Notes: generated by a model from the letters alone, not told the origin. DNA of 47,328 bases from Prevotella sp. (GCA_022511075.1 JAFLSE010000019.1:1-47328), one strand, 5' to 3'. Numbered from the stretch's first letter, positions 16,948 to 25,102 are shown. Program-made: numbers and translations.

Positions 16948-17535
16948 GTGGATATTGAAAGTCACCCTTTCACACCGTTTCTGCCTTCATCGGCAAAGTT
17001 GCTGATGCTTGGTACATTCCCTCCTGCGCAAAAGCGTTGGTGTATGGAGTTCTACTATCCAAACTTTACCAACGATATGTGGCGAATTTTCGGCATCTGT
17101 TTCTTTGGCGACAAGCAGCATTTTGTTCTTGCGGAACAAAAGCGTTATAATCTCGAAGAAATCGTTCCGTTTCTCAATCACTATGGAATAGCAATGTATG
17201 ATACCTGTACAAAGATATGCCGCACAAAGAACACTGCTTCCGACAATGATTTGATGGTGGTTGAGCGCACCGACATCGATGATATGCTGAGAAAACTGCC
17301 AGAGTGCAAAGCCGTAATAACAGCAGGACAACTTGCTACTGCAATATTCTGCGAGCACTATAACATATCAGAGCCGAAAGTCGGAGAATATTCCGAGTTC
17401 ACCCTCGACAACCGCACAATAAGGCTTTATCGTATGCCAAGTTCATCACGTGCCTACCCGATGAAAACGGAACAAAAAGCAGTGGCATACGATGTCGTAT
17501 TCAACTGGCTTTGGGAAAAGAAAAGATATGTTTAA
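16948..17535 (+). CDS. Uracil-DNA glycosylase-superfamily protein
   Basis: 195 residues from a GTG start; no good ATG is present upstream. LLMLGTFPPAQKRW near the N-terminus corresponds to the G-x-x-P motif 1 of the UDG fold, FYYPNFTNDMWRIFG is the segment found in the MUG/DNA-deoxyinosine glycosylase-like group, and RMPSSSRAYP near residue 160 corresponds to the motif 2 loop. It probably removes deaminated bases from DNA; substrate is not deducible. It follows ansA by 20 bases and ends at a bidirectional terminator shared with yebC. Confidence 0.75.
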   Translation: MDIESHPFTPFLPSSAKLLMLGTFPPAQKRWCMEFYYPNFTNDMWRIFGICFFGDKQHFVLAEQKRYNLEEIVPFLNHYGIAMYDTCTKICRTKNTASDNDLMVVERTDIDDMLRKLPECKAVITAGQLATAIFCEHYNISEPKVGEYSEFTLDNRTIRLYRMPSSSRAYPMKTEQKAVAYDVVFNWLWEKKRYV

Positions 17536-17546
17536 CCAGAAAACGA

Positions 17547-17584
17547 AACGAGGTCAGGATGTTTCCCGACCTCGTTCTTTTTTA
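17547..17584. terminator. Bidirectional terminator between the UDG-like gene and yebC
   Basis: AACGAGGTC (17547-17555) and GACCTCGTT (17568-17576) pair over 9 bp, with an inner GGA/TCC extension; CTTTTTT follows on the plus strand and TCGTTTTC on the minus strand. It sits between two convergent genes. Confidence 0.85.
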
Positions 17585-17595
17585 TATAACTATTA

Positions 17596-18330
17596 TTATT
17601 CTGCACCTTCAGGTTTCATGTTCGTGTAAACATTCTGAACATCATCAAAATCTTCGAGCTTTTCAACCATCTTGTCGATAGTGGCACGAGCCTCTGCGTC
17701 AACATCCTTCAGGTCGTTAGGCACGTATGTAAACTCACCTCCAACGTCTTCAAAGCCTTTTTCCTCAAGGAACTTGTGAATAGCACCGAAACTCTTCGGG
17801 TCGCCATAGATTGTGATTGTACCCTCTTCTTCGTCCTCGTCAAACTCATCCTCTACGTTGAAGTCGATTAATTCAAGGATAAGTTCGTCCATATCAACGT
17901 CATCCTTTTTCTTGAACGTAAACACGCACTTGTGGTCGAAAAGGAATGCGAGGCTACCCGTCGTTCCGAGGTTACCGTTGAACTTGTTGAACACCGAGCG
18001 AACATCACCCACGGTACGAGTGGTGTTGTCTGTCAATGTGTCCACGAATATAGCAATTCCGTGAGGACCATATCCCTCGTAGGTCACTTCCTTATAGTCG
18101 CTTGTGTCCTTGCCCATAGCGTTCTTTATGGCACGCTCGATGTTGTCCTTAGGCATATTCTCACGCTTGCAGGTAACGATCACCGAACGTAACGCTGGAT
18201 TCATGTCTGGATCAGGACCTCCCTGCTTCACTGCTATTGCTATTTGTTTACCAAGTCGGGTGAACGTCTTTGCCATGTGTCCCCAACGCTTTAGTTTCGC
18301 TGCTTTGCGATATTCAAATGCTCTTCCCAT
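17596..18330 (-). CDS. yebC: YebC/PmpR family protein
   Basis: 244 residues. The start MGRAFEYRKAAKLKRWGHMA and NMPKDNIERAIKNAMGK are YebC signatures, and GYGPHGIAIFVDTLTDN is the conserved core. Members were first described as transcription regulators; recent work also links the family to relief of ribosome stalling at proline stretches. Residues about 160-185 are highly acidic (DEFDEDEEEG). It lies 50 bases downstream of pheT on the same strand, so co-transcription is likely. Confidence 0.95.
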   Translation of the reverse strand: MGRAFEYRKAAKLKRWGHMAKTFTRLGKQIAIAVKQGGPDPDMNPALRSVIVTCKRENMPKDNIERAIKNAMGKDTSDYKEVTYEGYGPHGIAIFVDTLTDNTTRTVGDVRSVFNKFNGNLGTTGSLAFLFDHKCVFTFKKKDDVDMDELILELIDFNVEDEFDEDEEEGTITIYGDPKSFGAIHKFLEEKGFEDVGGEFTYVPNDLKDVDAEARATIDKMVEKLEDFDDVQNVYTNMKPEGAE

Positions 18331-18380
18331 TGTTTTGGAATTATTTTATTGTTATTATTTACCTTTTCCTAATAAGATGT

Positions 18381-20843
18381 TTAACGCAACTCGGCACCCG
18401 TCTGCTTCGTCACGTTTGCTATTATCTTCTGCATTATTGCATCTATCTGCTTGTCGTTAAGCGTCTTTGTCTCATCCTGCAAGATAAAGTTCACTGCATA
18501 GCTCTTCTTTCCTGTCGGCAGGTTTTTGCCTTCATACACATCGAAGAGTTCCACCTTTTTCAGCAATTTCTTCTCGCTCTGACGGGCAATCTGCTCTATC
18601 TGCGCAAACTCTACATTGTTGTCTACGAGCAACGCAAGGTCACGACTGACGGCAGGATATTTTGAAATCTCCGAATACAGTACAACATTCTTGCGCACAG
18701 CTTTCATCAGTGCGTTCCACGACAGCTCTGCATAATATACGGGCTGGTTGATGTCAAAGTCTTTCAGCAGTTTCTTGCTCACGATACCCATTTCAAGCAA
18801 CACCTTGCCGCCACGGTTTTCAATCACAATGCCTGCCGAGAATATATCGTTTGTGCTCTTCTTGCGCACCTGCACACCTTGTGGCAGTCCTATGCGGCGC
18901 AAGATATTCTCCACATACGCCTCAAGTTCAAAGAAAGTGCTATCCTCGTTGGGGTGAGCCCAAGAGCCTTCCACGCGCTTACCCGTAAGCCACAAACCGA
19001 GATGATAGTCCTCTTTATATGCAGCCATTGGGTTTTCGTCGTTCTGCTTGTCGGGCGAGAAGTTGTATACGTTGCCAAACTCAAAGAAACGCAGGTTGCC
19101 CATCTTTCGCTTGCTGTTGTGCTCAATGCTCTCCAAGCCTCCGAAAACAAGCGACTGGCGCATTACGTTGAGGTCGCTGCTCAGCGGATTCATTATCTTA
19201 ACGCTGTTCTGCTCCTGATATGCGTTGCGGTTTTCATAGTAAGCGCCCTTCGTAAGCGAGTTGCACAATATCTCATTGAATCCGCAACCCACGAGCTGCT
19301 CGCCTATGATGTTCTCCATCTTGTGCTTTTGGTCCTCATCGGCTTTCACCACAAGACTGCTTTTCAGCTGCGTGGGTATCTCCACATTGTTATATCCATA
19401 TATGCGAAGAATGTCCTCAACAACATCGCAAGGACGCTGCACATCCACACGATATGCCGGCACTTCAAGTTCAATGGCATTGTCGCTTTCGCTGACAATC
19501 TTCATTTCAAGACTCTCGCAAATACTTTTTATAGTATCTTTACCTATATTCTTGCCAATCAGTCCGTTAACATAGTCATATTCAAGTGTAACTTTCGGAC
19601 TTTCTATCATCGTCGGATACTCATCACGCACCTCCATTGATATCTTTCCGCCAGCAAGTTCCTTGCAAAGTATTGCAGCCTGTTTCAGTGCATATATCAC
19701 TCCGTTGGGGTCTATACCGCGTTCAAAACGGAATGAAGCATCGGTGCTCAACTGATGGCGGCGTGCGCTTTTGCGAATCCATGTCGGATGGAAATACGCG
19801 CTTTCGAGCACTACATTGCGTGTCGTTTCGTATGTACCACTACCCTTACCTCCGAATATTCCGGCAATACACATCGGATTTTCGGCATTGCAGATGCTCA
19901 GGTCGTGCTCGCCCAATTTGTGCTCTTCACCGTCGAGAGTGACGAAAGGCGTGCCCTCTGGCTGTGTGCGTACAACAATCTTGTTACCCGTAACCATGTC
20001 TGCATCAAAGCAGTGCATAGGCTGTCCGTATGCCATCATCACATAGTTGGTTATGTCCACTATGTTGTTTATAGGGCGCAAGCCTATCACTTTCAGTTTG
20101 TTCTGCAACCATTCTGGGCTCTCCTTTACCTCGCAATCAGTTATCGACAGGCAGGCATAGCGTTTGCAAGCCTCCTTATTTTCAATCACCACATCAATTT
20201 CAAGGTCGTGGTTGTCAACAACAAACTTACTGCAATCAGGACGGTGCAAGTCTGTTTTGTAGCCATTTTGCTTGAGCCACGCATACAAGTCGCGTGCCAC
20301 ACCCCAATGGCTCAGCGCATCAGCCCTGTTAGCTGTTATGTCTACCTCAATGAGCCAGTCGCTTTCAAGCTTATAGTATTCTGCTGCGGGAGTTCCAACA
20401 ACAGCATCTTCCGGCAACACTATTATGCCTGCATGGTCGTTGCCAATGCCAATTTCATCTTCGGCACAAATCATTCCGCAACTTTCCACGCCGCGCAGTT
20501 TCGATTTCTTTATCGTAAATTCCTGGTCTCCGTCGTAGAGTACGCATCCAAGGTCGGCAACAATAACTTTCTGTCCTGCTGCCACGTTTGGTGCGCCACA
20601 TACAATCTGTCTTATATTTTCATTGCCGAGGTCTACGCTCGTCACGTGCAGGTGGTCAGAGTTTGGATGTGCCTCGCAAGTAAGCACCTTGCCAACAAAC
20701 AAACCTTTCAAGCCACCTTTTATACTCTGCACTTCTTCCAGTGCACCGACTTCCAGTCCCGTAGACGTGAGTGCATCTGCCACCTCCTGCGGTGTCAGGT
20801 CGCAGTCTACATATTCTTTAAGCCATTTGTAAGAAATATTCAT
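18381..20843 (-). CDS. pheT: Phenylalanyl-tRNA synthetase beta subunit
   Basis: 820 residues with the full bacterial layout: the tRNA-binding EMAP/OB domain (about 40-150, VGKVLTCEAHPNSDHLHV), B3/4 editing domain (GKGSGTYETTRNVVLESA), B5 domain, the synthetase-like core (EFGNVYNFSPDKQN) and the C-terminal ferredoxin-fold anticodon-binding domain (SKYPAVSRDLALLVD). With PheS it charges tRNA-Phe; pheS is not in the window, as usual where the two are unlinked. Its own consensus promoter lies upstream. Confidence 0.97.
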   Translation of the reverse strand: MNISYKWLKEYVDCDLTPQEVADALTSTGLEVGALEEVQSIKGGLKGLFVGKVLTCEAHPNSDHLHVTSVDLGNENIRQIVCGAPNVAAGQKVIVADLGCVLYDGDQEFTIKKSKLRGVESCGMICAEDEIGIGNDHAGIIVLPEDAVVGTPAAEYYKLESDWLIEVDITANRADALSHWGVARDLYAWLKQNGYKTDLHRPDCSKFVVDNHDLEIDVVIENKEACKRYACLSITDCEVKESPEWLQNKLKVIGLRPINNIVDITNYVMMAYGQPMHCFDADMVTGNKIVVRTQPEGTPFVTLDGEEHKLGEHDLSICNAENPMCIAGIFGGKGSGTYETTRNVVLESAYFHPTWIRKSARRHQLSTDASFRFERGIDPNGVIYALKQAAILCKELAGGKISMEVRDEYPTMIESPKVTLEYDYVNGLIGKNIGKDTIKSICESLEMKIVSESDNAIELEVPAYRVDVQRPCDVVEDILRIYGYNNVEIPTQLKSSLVVKADEDQKHKMENIIGEQLVGCGFNEILCNSLTKGAYYENRNAYQEQNSVKIMNPLSSDLNVMRQSLVFGGLESIEHNSKRKMGNLRFFEFGNVYNFSPDKQNDENPMAAYKEDYHLGLWLTGKRVEGSWAHPNEDSTFFELEAYVENILRRIGLPQGVQVRKKSTNDIFSAGIVIENRGGKVLLEMGIVSKKLLKDFDINQPVYYAELSWNALMKAVRKNVVLYSEISKYPAVSRDLALLVDNNVEFAQIEQIARQSEKKLLKKVELFDVYEGKNLPTGKKSYAVNFILQDETKTLNDKQIDAIMQKIIANVTKQTGAELR

Positions 20844-20876
20844 TTTCTTTTCGCCTTATTATTCTCAAATTCCCTG

Positions 20877-20908
20877 CAAAGTTAATATTTTTTCTTGACA
20901 TGCCCAAA
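20877..20908 (-). promoter_or_regulatory. Promoter of pheT-yebC
   Basis: Minus strand: -33 TTTG (20905-20908), 20 bases, -7 TAACTTTG (20877-20884). Start codon 34 bases downstream. Confidence 0.8.
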
Positions 20909-20929
20909 TTTTTTTGCTAATTACATATC

Positions 20930-21607
20930 ATGAAGTTTTAACCTCAAAATGCAACTACGCCTGCAAAAGTACGAAAAAAGTCTGTACCAACGCTTTTAAT
21001 CCGAGTTTTTCTTGGCCTTGCATTGATTTTGTATTGTATCTGCTTAATCTGCTCCTCTGTGTAGTTGTCAAAGCTGACTCCTTTATATATGTATTGCCTG
21101 TAGAGCTTGTTGGTGTATTCTATGAGTCCTTTCTCTCGTGATGCATACGGTTGCGTGAAGTATATTTCTCAAAGCCTCTGCCAGCTGCTTATGCCTTGCA
21201 AACTCCGTTACGTTGTTCGTAGTGATGGACCTGTTATATCCCATATATGCCAGCAATTCTATGTATGCAGCAGCCGGATGTAAAGGTCGCCGCCCTCATT
21301 CTTATCTCTTGAGGACATATTGGTAGATGCGCACTTCAGGCGGCAATAGTCAACAATCTGCTTGGGAAACCACCGACACTTGCGCATATAGCGGTTGGTG
21401 CGGTTCTTAACATCGCACGTAAAAAGGGCGTTCACACCGAAGGCGGTCCCTGGTTAGCTGACTCATCTTATGTAACTTTTGGAATGAGCTGCAAAGATAC
21501 CAATTTTTCCGTCACGGAGAAAGGGATTTTCCTCTTTCTTCTGAAAAATGTTTTCTTTTTAGCGCCTTTGTTATTTACGTCAAAAGTTGCATTTATTAAT
21601 TGAACTT
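20930..21607 (-). mobile_element. Decayed IS30-family element
   Basis: A 10-bp perfect inverted repeat, AAATGCAACT (20947-20956) and AGTTGCATTT (21585-21594), with weaker outward similarity (TTGCATTT...TTGAACTT), brackets an IS30 transposase remnant. The right edge resembles the IS30 end at 529-548. The interior is about 650 bp, far short of a full ~1.1 kb element. No target duplication was found. Confidence 0.55.
20944..21466 (-). pseudogene. IS30-family transposase remnant with deletions and frameshifts
   Basis: Read on the minus strand, pieces of an IS30 transposase appear in order but in different frames: MSQLTRD (from ATG 21466), FPKQIVDYCRLK, DKNEGGDLYIRLL, then a jump to ITTNNVTEFARHKQLAEALR (the usual TTDNG has become TTNNV, losing an Asp), a frameshift, YFTQPYASREKGLIEYTNKL and finally YTEEQIKQIQYKINARPRK. 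Segments between are missing. It is clearly non-functional. The 75-residue plus-strand frame over this stretch is a shadow. Confidence 0.8.
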
Positions 21608-21834
21608 ACGCCATCATACTCTATAAATCATACATTACAATTAGCAATTTCGCAAAGGTATGTTTGATACAATCAACATTTATAGAAAGACAATTCGTAC
21701 AATTTGCCCTGAGTTATCAATAATAACAGTCTTTCATTAAAAAGTGTGATAAAAAGTATTTTTTTCACATCAAAACATACAAATTGTCAGCGGATGTAGA
21801 TGGATTTTACAGATGGGTCTTAGTATATAGTTAC
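21608..21834. other. AT-rich gap between the IS30 remnant and the pseudouridine synthase gene
   Basis: No gene is seen. A minus-strand TACCTTTG (21653-21660) fits a -7 box pointing into the IS30 remnant, but without a clear -33. The gap may include the transcription end of the tetR-fabG-rluA operon; no strong terminator stem was found. Confidence 0.4.
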
Positions 21835-22500
21835 TTATAGAAATGCTGTCCACAGCGAGTTGTCGGGCAACGGAGCTGAAAGGCTTATGTTTTCCTTGCT
21901 GACAGGGTGGACAAACTCAATATGGCGAGACATGAGAGAGATTGAGCCATCGGGATTACTGCGCTTAGCGCCATATTTGAGGTCGCCCTTTATAGGGCAA
22001 CCCATAGCGGCAAGCTGGCAGCGTATCTGATGATGGCGACCTGTTAAGAGATGTACTTCGATGAGGGTATAGTTGTCGCTGTGTCCGATGACCTTATAGT
22101 CTAATATTGCCTTCTTGCTGTTTGGCGCTTCACGGTTGTAGACATAGCTTTTGTTTTGCTTCTCGTTGCGCACAATCCATTGTTCAAGACGACCTTCGGG
22201 GTGGGGTGGTGCGTCCTTTGTTATCGCCCAGTAGGTTTTGTGAATATCACTCGTGCGGAACATATCGCAGAGGCGCGACAATGCTTTTGATGTCTTGGCA
22301 AACACCACCAAACCTGCCACAGGGCGGTCGAGACGATGCACAACACCGAGAAAAACGTTTCCTGGCTTGTTGTGCTTCTCCTTGATATATGCTTTTACAA
22401 TATCAGACAGCGGAGTGTCGCCAGTCTTGTCGCCCTGTACGATTTCTCCGCTGTCCTTATTAACCACAATAATATGATTGTCCTCGTAGACAACTGTCAT
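21835..22500 (-). CDS. RluA-family RNA pseudouridine synthase
   Basis: 221 residues. The catalytic motif is HRLDRP with Asp58, and GRHHQIRCQLAAMG plus the C-terminal region are typical of the RluA/RluC/RluD group. It has no N-terminal S4 domain, so it is a single-domain short form that modifies uridines in rRNA or tRNA; the target cannot be told. It follows fabG after 22 bases on the same strand and is probably part of the tetR-fabG operon. Confidence 0.92.
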   Translation of the reverse strand: MTVVYEDNHIIVVNKDSGEIVQGDKTGDTPLSDIVKAYIKEKHNKPGNVFLGVVHRLDRPVAGLVVFAKTSKALSRLCDMFRTSDIHKTYWAITKDAPPHPEGRLEQWIVRNEKQNKSYVYNREAPNSKKAILDYKVIGHSDNYTLIEVHLLTGRHHQIRCQLAAMGCPIKGDLKYGAKRSNPDGSISLMSRHIEFVHPVSKENISLSAPLPDNSLWTAFL

Positions 22501-22522
22501 AATTATCGCAAATATCTGTAAA

Positions 22523-23269
22523 TTACATGTTCATTCCGCCGTCTACCTGAATAACTTGACCACTGACATAGCTTGACATGTCGCTTGCAAGGAAGGTGGC
22601 AACACTTGCGATGTCCTCAACCATACCGCCGCGGCGCAATGGAATCTTCTTCTTCCACTCTTCACGCACAGCATCTGGCAGTGCTGCCGTCATAGCTGTC
22701 TCTATGAAGCCCGGAGCAATGGCGTTGGCACGAATGCCCTTTGGTCCCATTTCCTGCGCAATACTCTTGGCAAGGGCAATAAGTCCTGCCTTTGATGCTG
22801 CATAGTTTGACTGACCTGCATTACCGTGAACACCCACAACAGAAGCCATGTTGATAATGCTTCCACCCTTTTGGCGCATCATGATAGGCACACAGGCGTG
22901 AATAAAGTTGAACGCACTCTTGAGGTTTACGGCTATCACGGCATCCCACTGCTGCTCGGTCATGCGGAGCATAAGTCCGTCCTTTGTTATGCCGGCGTTA
23001 TTCACGAGAATATCAATGCTTCCAAACTCCTCTTTGACAGCCTTTACAACTTCTTCAGTCTGCGCAAAGTCTGCAGCGTTGCTTGCATATCCCTTTACCT
23101 TTACGCCCTTTGCTGCTATTTCAGCCTCTGTGGCTTGTCCGTTCTCATCAATTACAAGGTCGGTGAAGGCAATGTTTGCGCCTTCCTCGGCAAATTTAAG
23201 CGCGATAGCCTTTCCTATACCGCGCGCTGCACCTGTTACAAGGGCAGTCTTACCACTCAAAAGTCCCAT
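22523..23269 (-). CDS. fabG: 3-oxoacyl-ACP reductase
   Basis: 248 residues, an SDR enzyme: NADP-binding TGAARGIG (12-19), NNAG (90-93) and catalytic Ser143, Tyr156, Lys160 (YAASK). The C-terminal GFIETAMTAALPD and QVIQVDGGMNM are FabG hallmarks. It reduces 3-oxoacyl-ACP in fatty-acid elongation. It lies 10 bases downstream of the TetR-type regulator gene, so it is likely controlled with it from the operator at 23895. Confidence 0.93.
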   Translation of the reverse strand: MGLLSGKTALVTGAARGIGKAIALKFAEEGANIAFTDLVIDENGQATEAEIAAKGVKVKGYASNAADFAQTEEVVKAVKEEFGSIDILVNNAGITKDGLMLRMTEQQWDAVIAVNLKSAFNFIHACVPIMMRQKGGSIINMASVVGVHGNAGQSNYAASKAGLIALAKSIAQEMGPKGIRANAIAPGFIETAMTAALPDAVREEWKKKIPLRRGGMVEDIASVATFLASDMSSYVSGQVIQVDGGMNM

Positions 23270-23279
23270 TTTATTCTTT

Positions 23280-23879
23280 TTATTTTAAATGATTTAAATT
23301 CTTTCCTAACGCTCCATATACCACCTTGGCTACGAGCGGCTTGCTCGTTTCCTCAGTCATTCCGTGTCCCAAACGACCGTAGATGTAAGGCACTTCAAGT
23401 CCTTTTATACAATAGTGCGTGATGTCAGCTACAAGATCGATGTTTTCTATATCAAACTCGCCTTCAGCTTTTCCCTCGGTATAAACTTTGCGGAACAGTT
23501 CTATTTCGTCCTCGTCAAAGTTCTTACGAACTTTCTCCACCATCCATATATTACGGAAAAACTCCGCGCGCAGGTTACCGTTGCGCACCACAGTCTCCTT
23601 TATCATATTCAGGTGAGTATAGATGAGTTCTATAATCTTTTCTTGCGGACGTATGCGTTTTGCCGCCACTTCGTCGAGTTTGTCGGAGAGGCGTTCAAGT
23701 TCACCTTTTATAACGGCATAGTACACCTCTTCCTTATTTTTAAAATAGGTATATAGTGTACGGCGACCCTTGCCCGAAGCTACTGCGATGTCGTTCATCG
23801 TAGTGTTTTCGAGTCCGTTCTTGGCAAACAATTGCCTTGCTACGTCTACAAGTTTTTGTCTTGTCTTTGATATTGACAT
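23280..23879 (-). CDS. TetR/AcrR-family transcriptional regulator
   Basis: 199 residues from ATG 23879; the longer frame from GTG 23903 would start inside the operator and is rejected. The N-terminal helix-turn-helix is typical: ARQLFAKNGLENTTMNDIA, then GKGRRTLYTYFKNKEEVYYAV. The C-terminal ligand-binding part is unassigned. It probably represses its own operon (tetR-fabG-rluA) through the palindrome overlapping its -7 box. With fabG next door, an acyl-chain ligand is a reasonable guess, not shown. Confidence 0.92.
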   Translation of the reverse strand: MSISKTRQKLVDVARQLFAKNGLENTTMNDIAVASGKGRRTLYTYFKNKEEVYYAVIKGELERLSDKLDEVAAKRIRPQEKIIELIYTHLNMIKETVVRNGNLRAEFFRNIWMVEKVRKNFDEDEIELFRKVYTEGKAEGEFDIENIDLVADITHYCIKGLEVPYIYGRLGHGMTEETSKPLVAKVVYGALGKNLNHLK

Positions 23880-23894
23880 ATTCGTTTTGTGACT

Positions 23895-23926
23895 ATTTTG
23901 CACAATATGGTTATCTTGTGCAAAAT
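23895..23926. promoter_or_regulatory. Palindromic operator at the tetR promoter
   Basis: ATTTTGCACAA (23895-23905), 10-base spacer, TTGTGCAAAAT (23916-23926): perfect 11-bp arms. The right arm overlaps the -7 box TAATTTTG read on the minus strand (23921-23928), and the left arm ends 16 bases before the start codon. This placement is classic for autorepression. Confidence 0.8.
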
Positions 23927-23928
23927 TA
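23921..23928 (-). promoter_or_regulatory. -7 element of the tetR-fabG promoter
   Basis: TAATTTTG on the minus strand fits TAnnTTTG. No good -33 TTTG is at the normal distance. The box is buried in the operator arm. Confidence 0.6.
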
Positions 23929-24008
23929 CATATTATAATTCAAATACACAAGAAAAAGGAATAAAAAAAGACTTAAATAGTCGAAAATGCTAAAAAAATA
24001 CATAAATA

Positions 24009-24040
24009 TTTGGTAGTTTCAAAAAATAGTAGTACCTTTG
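24009..24040 (+). promoter_or_regulatory. Promoter of the initiator tRNA
   Basis: -33 TTTG (24009-24012), 20 bases, -7 TACCTTTG (24033-24040), followed by GCACTCGC as at tRNA-Ser. The tRNA begins 22 bases later. Confidence 0.8.
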
Positions 24041-24062
24041 CACTCGCATTTGAAAATAACAT

Positions 24063-24135
24063 CGCGGAGTGGAGCAGTTGGTAGCTCGCCAGGCTCATAA
24101 CCTGGAGGTCGCATGTTCGAGTCCTGCCTCCGCAA
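24063..24135 (+). tRNA. Initiator tRNA-Met (CAU)
   Basis: Folds as a complete tRNA. Initiator marks are the unpaired C1-A72 at the end of the acceptor stem and A11-U24 in the D stem; the anticodon loop CTCATAA reads CAU. Two departures: the anticodon stem has A29-U41 in place of the usual third G-C pair, and the T stem GCATG/CCTGC contains a U52-C62 mismatch (24114, 24124). CCA is not encoded. Confidence 0.93.
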
Positions 24136-24139
24136 CAAG

Positions 24140-24178
24140 AAAACGACAAGTGAGAATCTCGCTTGTCGTTTTTATTTT
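24140..24178 (+). terminator. Terminator of the initiator tRNA
   Basis: AAAACGACAAG (24140-24150) pairs with CTTGTCGTTTT (24162-24172), with an inner GAG/CTC extension, followed by TATTTTG. Confidence 0.85.
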
Positions 24179-24207
24179 GCTGATTTTAAAAATAAATATG
24201 CAATTTT

Positions 24208-24238
24208 TTTGTAGTATCATAGAAATTGACTACCTTTG
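24208..24238 (+). promoter_or_regulatory. Promoter driving the structured leader and beta-barrel gene
   Basis: -33 TTTG (24208-24211), 19 bases, -7 TACCTTTG (24231-24238). The start codon is 300 bases away at 24539, so the transcript has a leader of about 295 nt that holds the structure at 24320-24440. Confidence 0.75.
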
Positions 24239-24319
24239 CAATAAATTAAAATGATTTGCCTATGACATAAAAAAACAGAATAAAGACATATAGAAATTGA
24301 AGCGTTAGCTTATATTCTT

Positions 24320-24440
24320 GTTTCGGAAATTTCGCCAAAAATTAAAGAAGCATTCAAGAGTAAAAGTAAGACGCTCACGCCGATGGCGTGGGCTTTTGCT
24401 CGTATATGAATGCAATGGTGTTTGGCGATACCTCCGAAAC
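24320..24440 (+). ncRNA. Long rod-shaped structured RNA (leader or independent ncRNA, unidentified)
   Basis: Five stems nest into one irregular rod: GTTTCGGA/TCCGAAAC (24320-24327 with 24433-24440), TCGCCAAA/TTTGGCGA (24332-24339 with 24421-24428), GCATTCA/TGAATGC (24350-24356 with 24407-24413), GAGTAAAAG/CTTTTGCTC (24358-24366 with 24393-24401) and a capped CACGCC-GAT-GGCGTG (24376-24390). Internal loops fall between them. A second hairpin, ATAGTCCA/TGGACTAT (24455-24462, 24493-24500), follows, enclosing a pyrimidine run and another CTCCGA that could compete for the first stem. It could be a cis-regulator of the downstream gene or a 6S-like RNA. I do not recognise the family; strand is assigned from the promoter. 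Confidence 0.6.
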
Positions 24441-24538
24441 GTAGACGAAGTAAAATAGTCCACGTTTTCTTTTTCTGTCTCCCTCCGACCTTTGGACTAT
24501 ACATCATAACAATATAAACAAATTAAATTAAAGAATTT

Positions 24539-25102
24539 ATGAAAAAGATTTTAATGACACTTTGTGTTGCACTCGTAACTCTTGGCGCATCAGCACAAAA
24601 AGGAGAAAAAGCCGTAGGTGCAAACATCTCATACGGCTCAGAGTGGAAAAACATCGGTATCGGTGCAAAAGGACAGTATAGTTTTACAGATAACATTCGT
24701 GGAGAAGTCTCATTTGACTATTTTCTTAAAAAAGAAGGAATGTCAATGTGGGATATCAATGCAAACATACATTATATGTTCAATGTTGCAGAAAAGATAA
24801 AGGTATATCCATTAGCAGGTATCGGCTATGTACATTTTGGCGGTGGGTCATCTTATGACGATTATGATGACGATGACTATGGTTATGGCAACTATTCCCT
24901 AACCCGTGCAAGTGACGGATTGGGCTTAGACGATGTAGACTATGACGATTCTTCGTCTAATGGTAAGATAGCAATAAACATCGGTTGTGGTGTTCAATAT
25001 GCACTTACGGAGAAAATTAACCTCAATGCAGAATTGAAATATCAAATTATCGACAGTTCTAACCAAATTGTACCCAGCATAGGTGTTGCATTTAAATTCT
25101 AA
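24539..25102 (+). CDS. Outer-membrane beta-barrel protein with an Asp-rich loop
   Basis: 187 residues with signal peptide (MKKILMTLCVALVTLGASA). Alternating short strands (IGIGAKGQYSF, VSFDYFL, INANIHYMFN, INIGCGVQYAL, LNAELKYQI) and the final Phe (GVAFKF) are typical of a small 8-stranded outer-membrane barrel of the OmpX/OmpA type. The segment from about residue 101 to 141 is a surface-type insertion full of Asp and Tyr (YDDYDDDDYGYGNY, LDDVDYDDSSS), a possible calcium or other cation site. It has a ~295-nt structured leader and is followed 27 bases later by a lipoprotein gene, probably in one transcript. Function unknown. Confidence 0.75.
   Translation: MKKILMTLCVALVTLGASAQKGEKAVGANISYGSEWKNIGIGAKGQYSFTDNIRGEVSFDYFLKKEGMSMWDINANIHYMFNVAEKIKVYPLAGIGYVHFGGGSSYDDYDDDDYGYGNYSLTRASDGLGLDDVDYDDSSSNGKIAINIGCGVQYALTEKINLNAELKYQIIDSSNQIVPSIGVAFKF

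Noticed and set aside
19755..20885. Plus-strand frame of 376 codons
   Set aside because: Antisense shadow of pheT; no domain seen.
20914..21141. Plus-strand 75-codon frame
   Set aside because: It overlies the decayed IS30 transposase on the other strand and is its shadow.
23880..23903. GTG start extending the TetR protein by 8 residues
   Set aside because: The extension would begin inside the operator, almost at the predicted transcription start; ATG 23879 precedes the normal TetR N-terminus.
24310..24507. Minus-strand 65-codon frame over the structured RNA
   Set aside because: It coincides with the self-complementary rod, has no signal or domain, and its composition is explained by the base-paired arms. 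If the element recurs in other genomes it should be treated as RNA.
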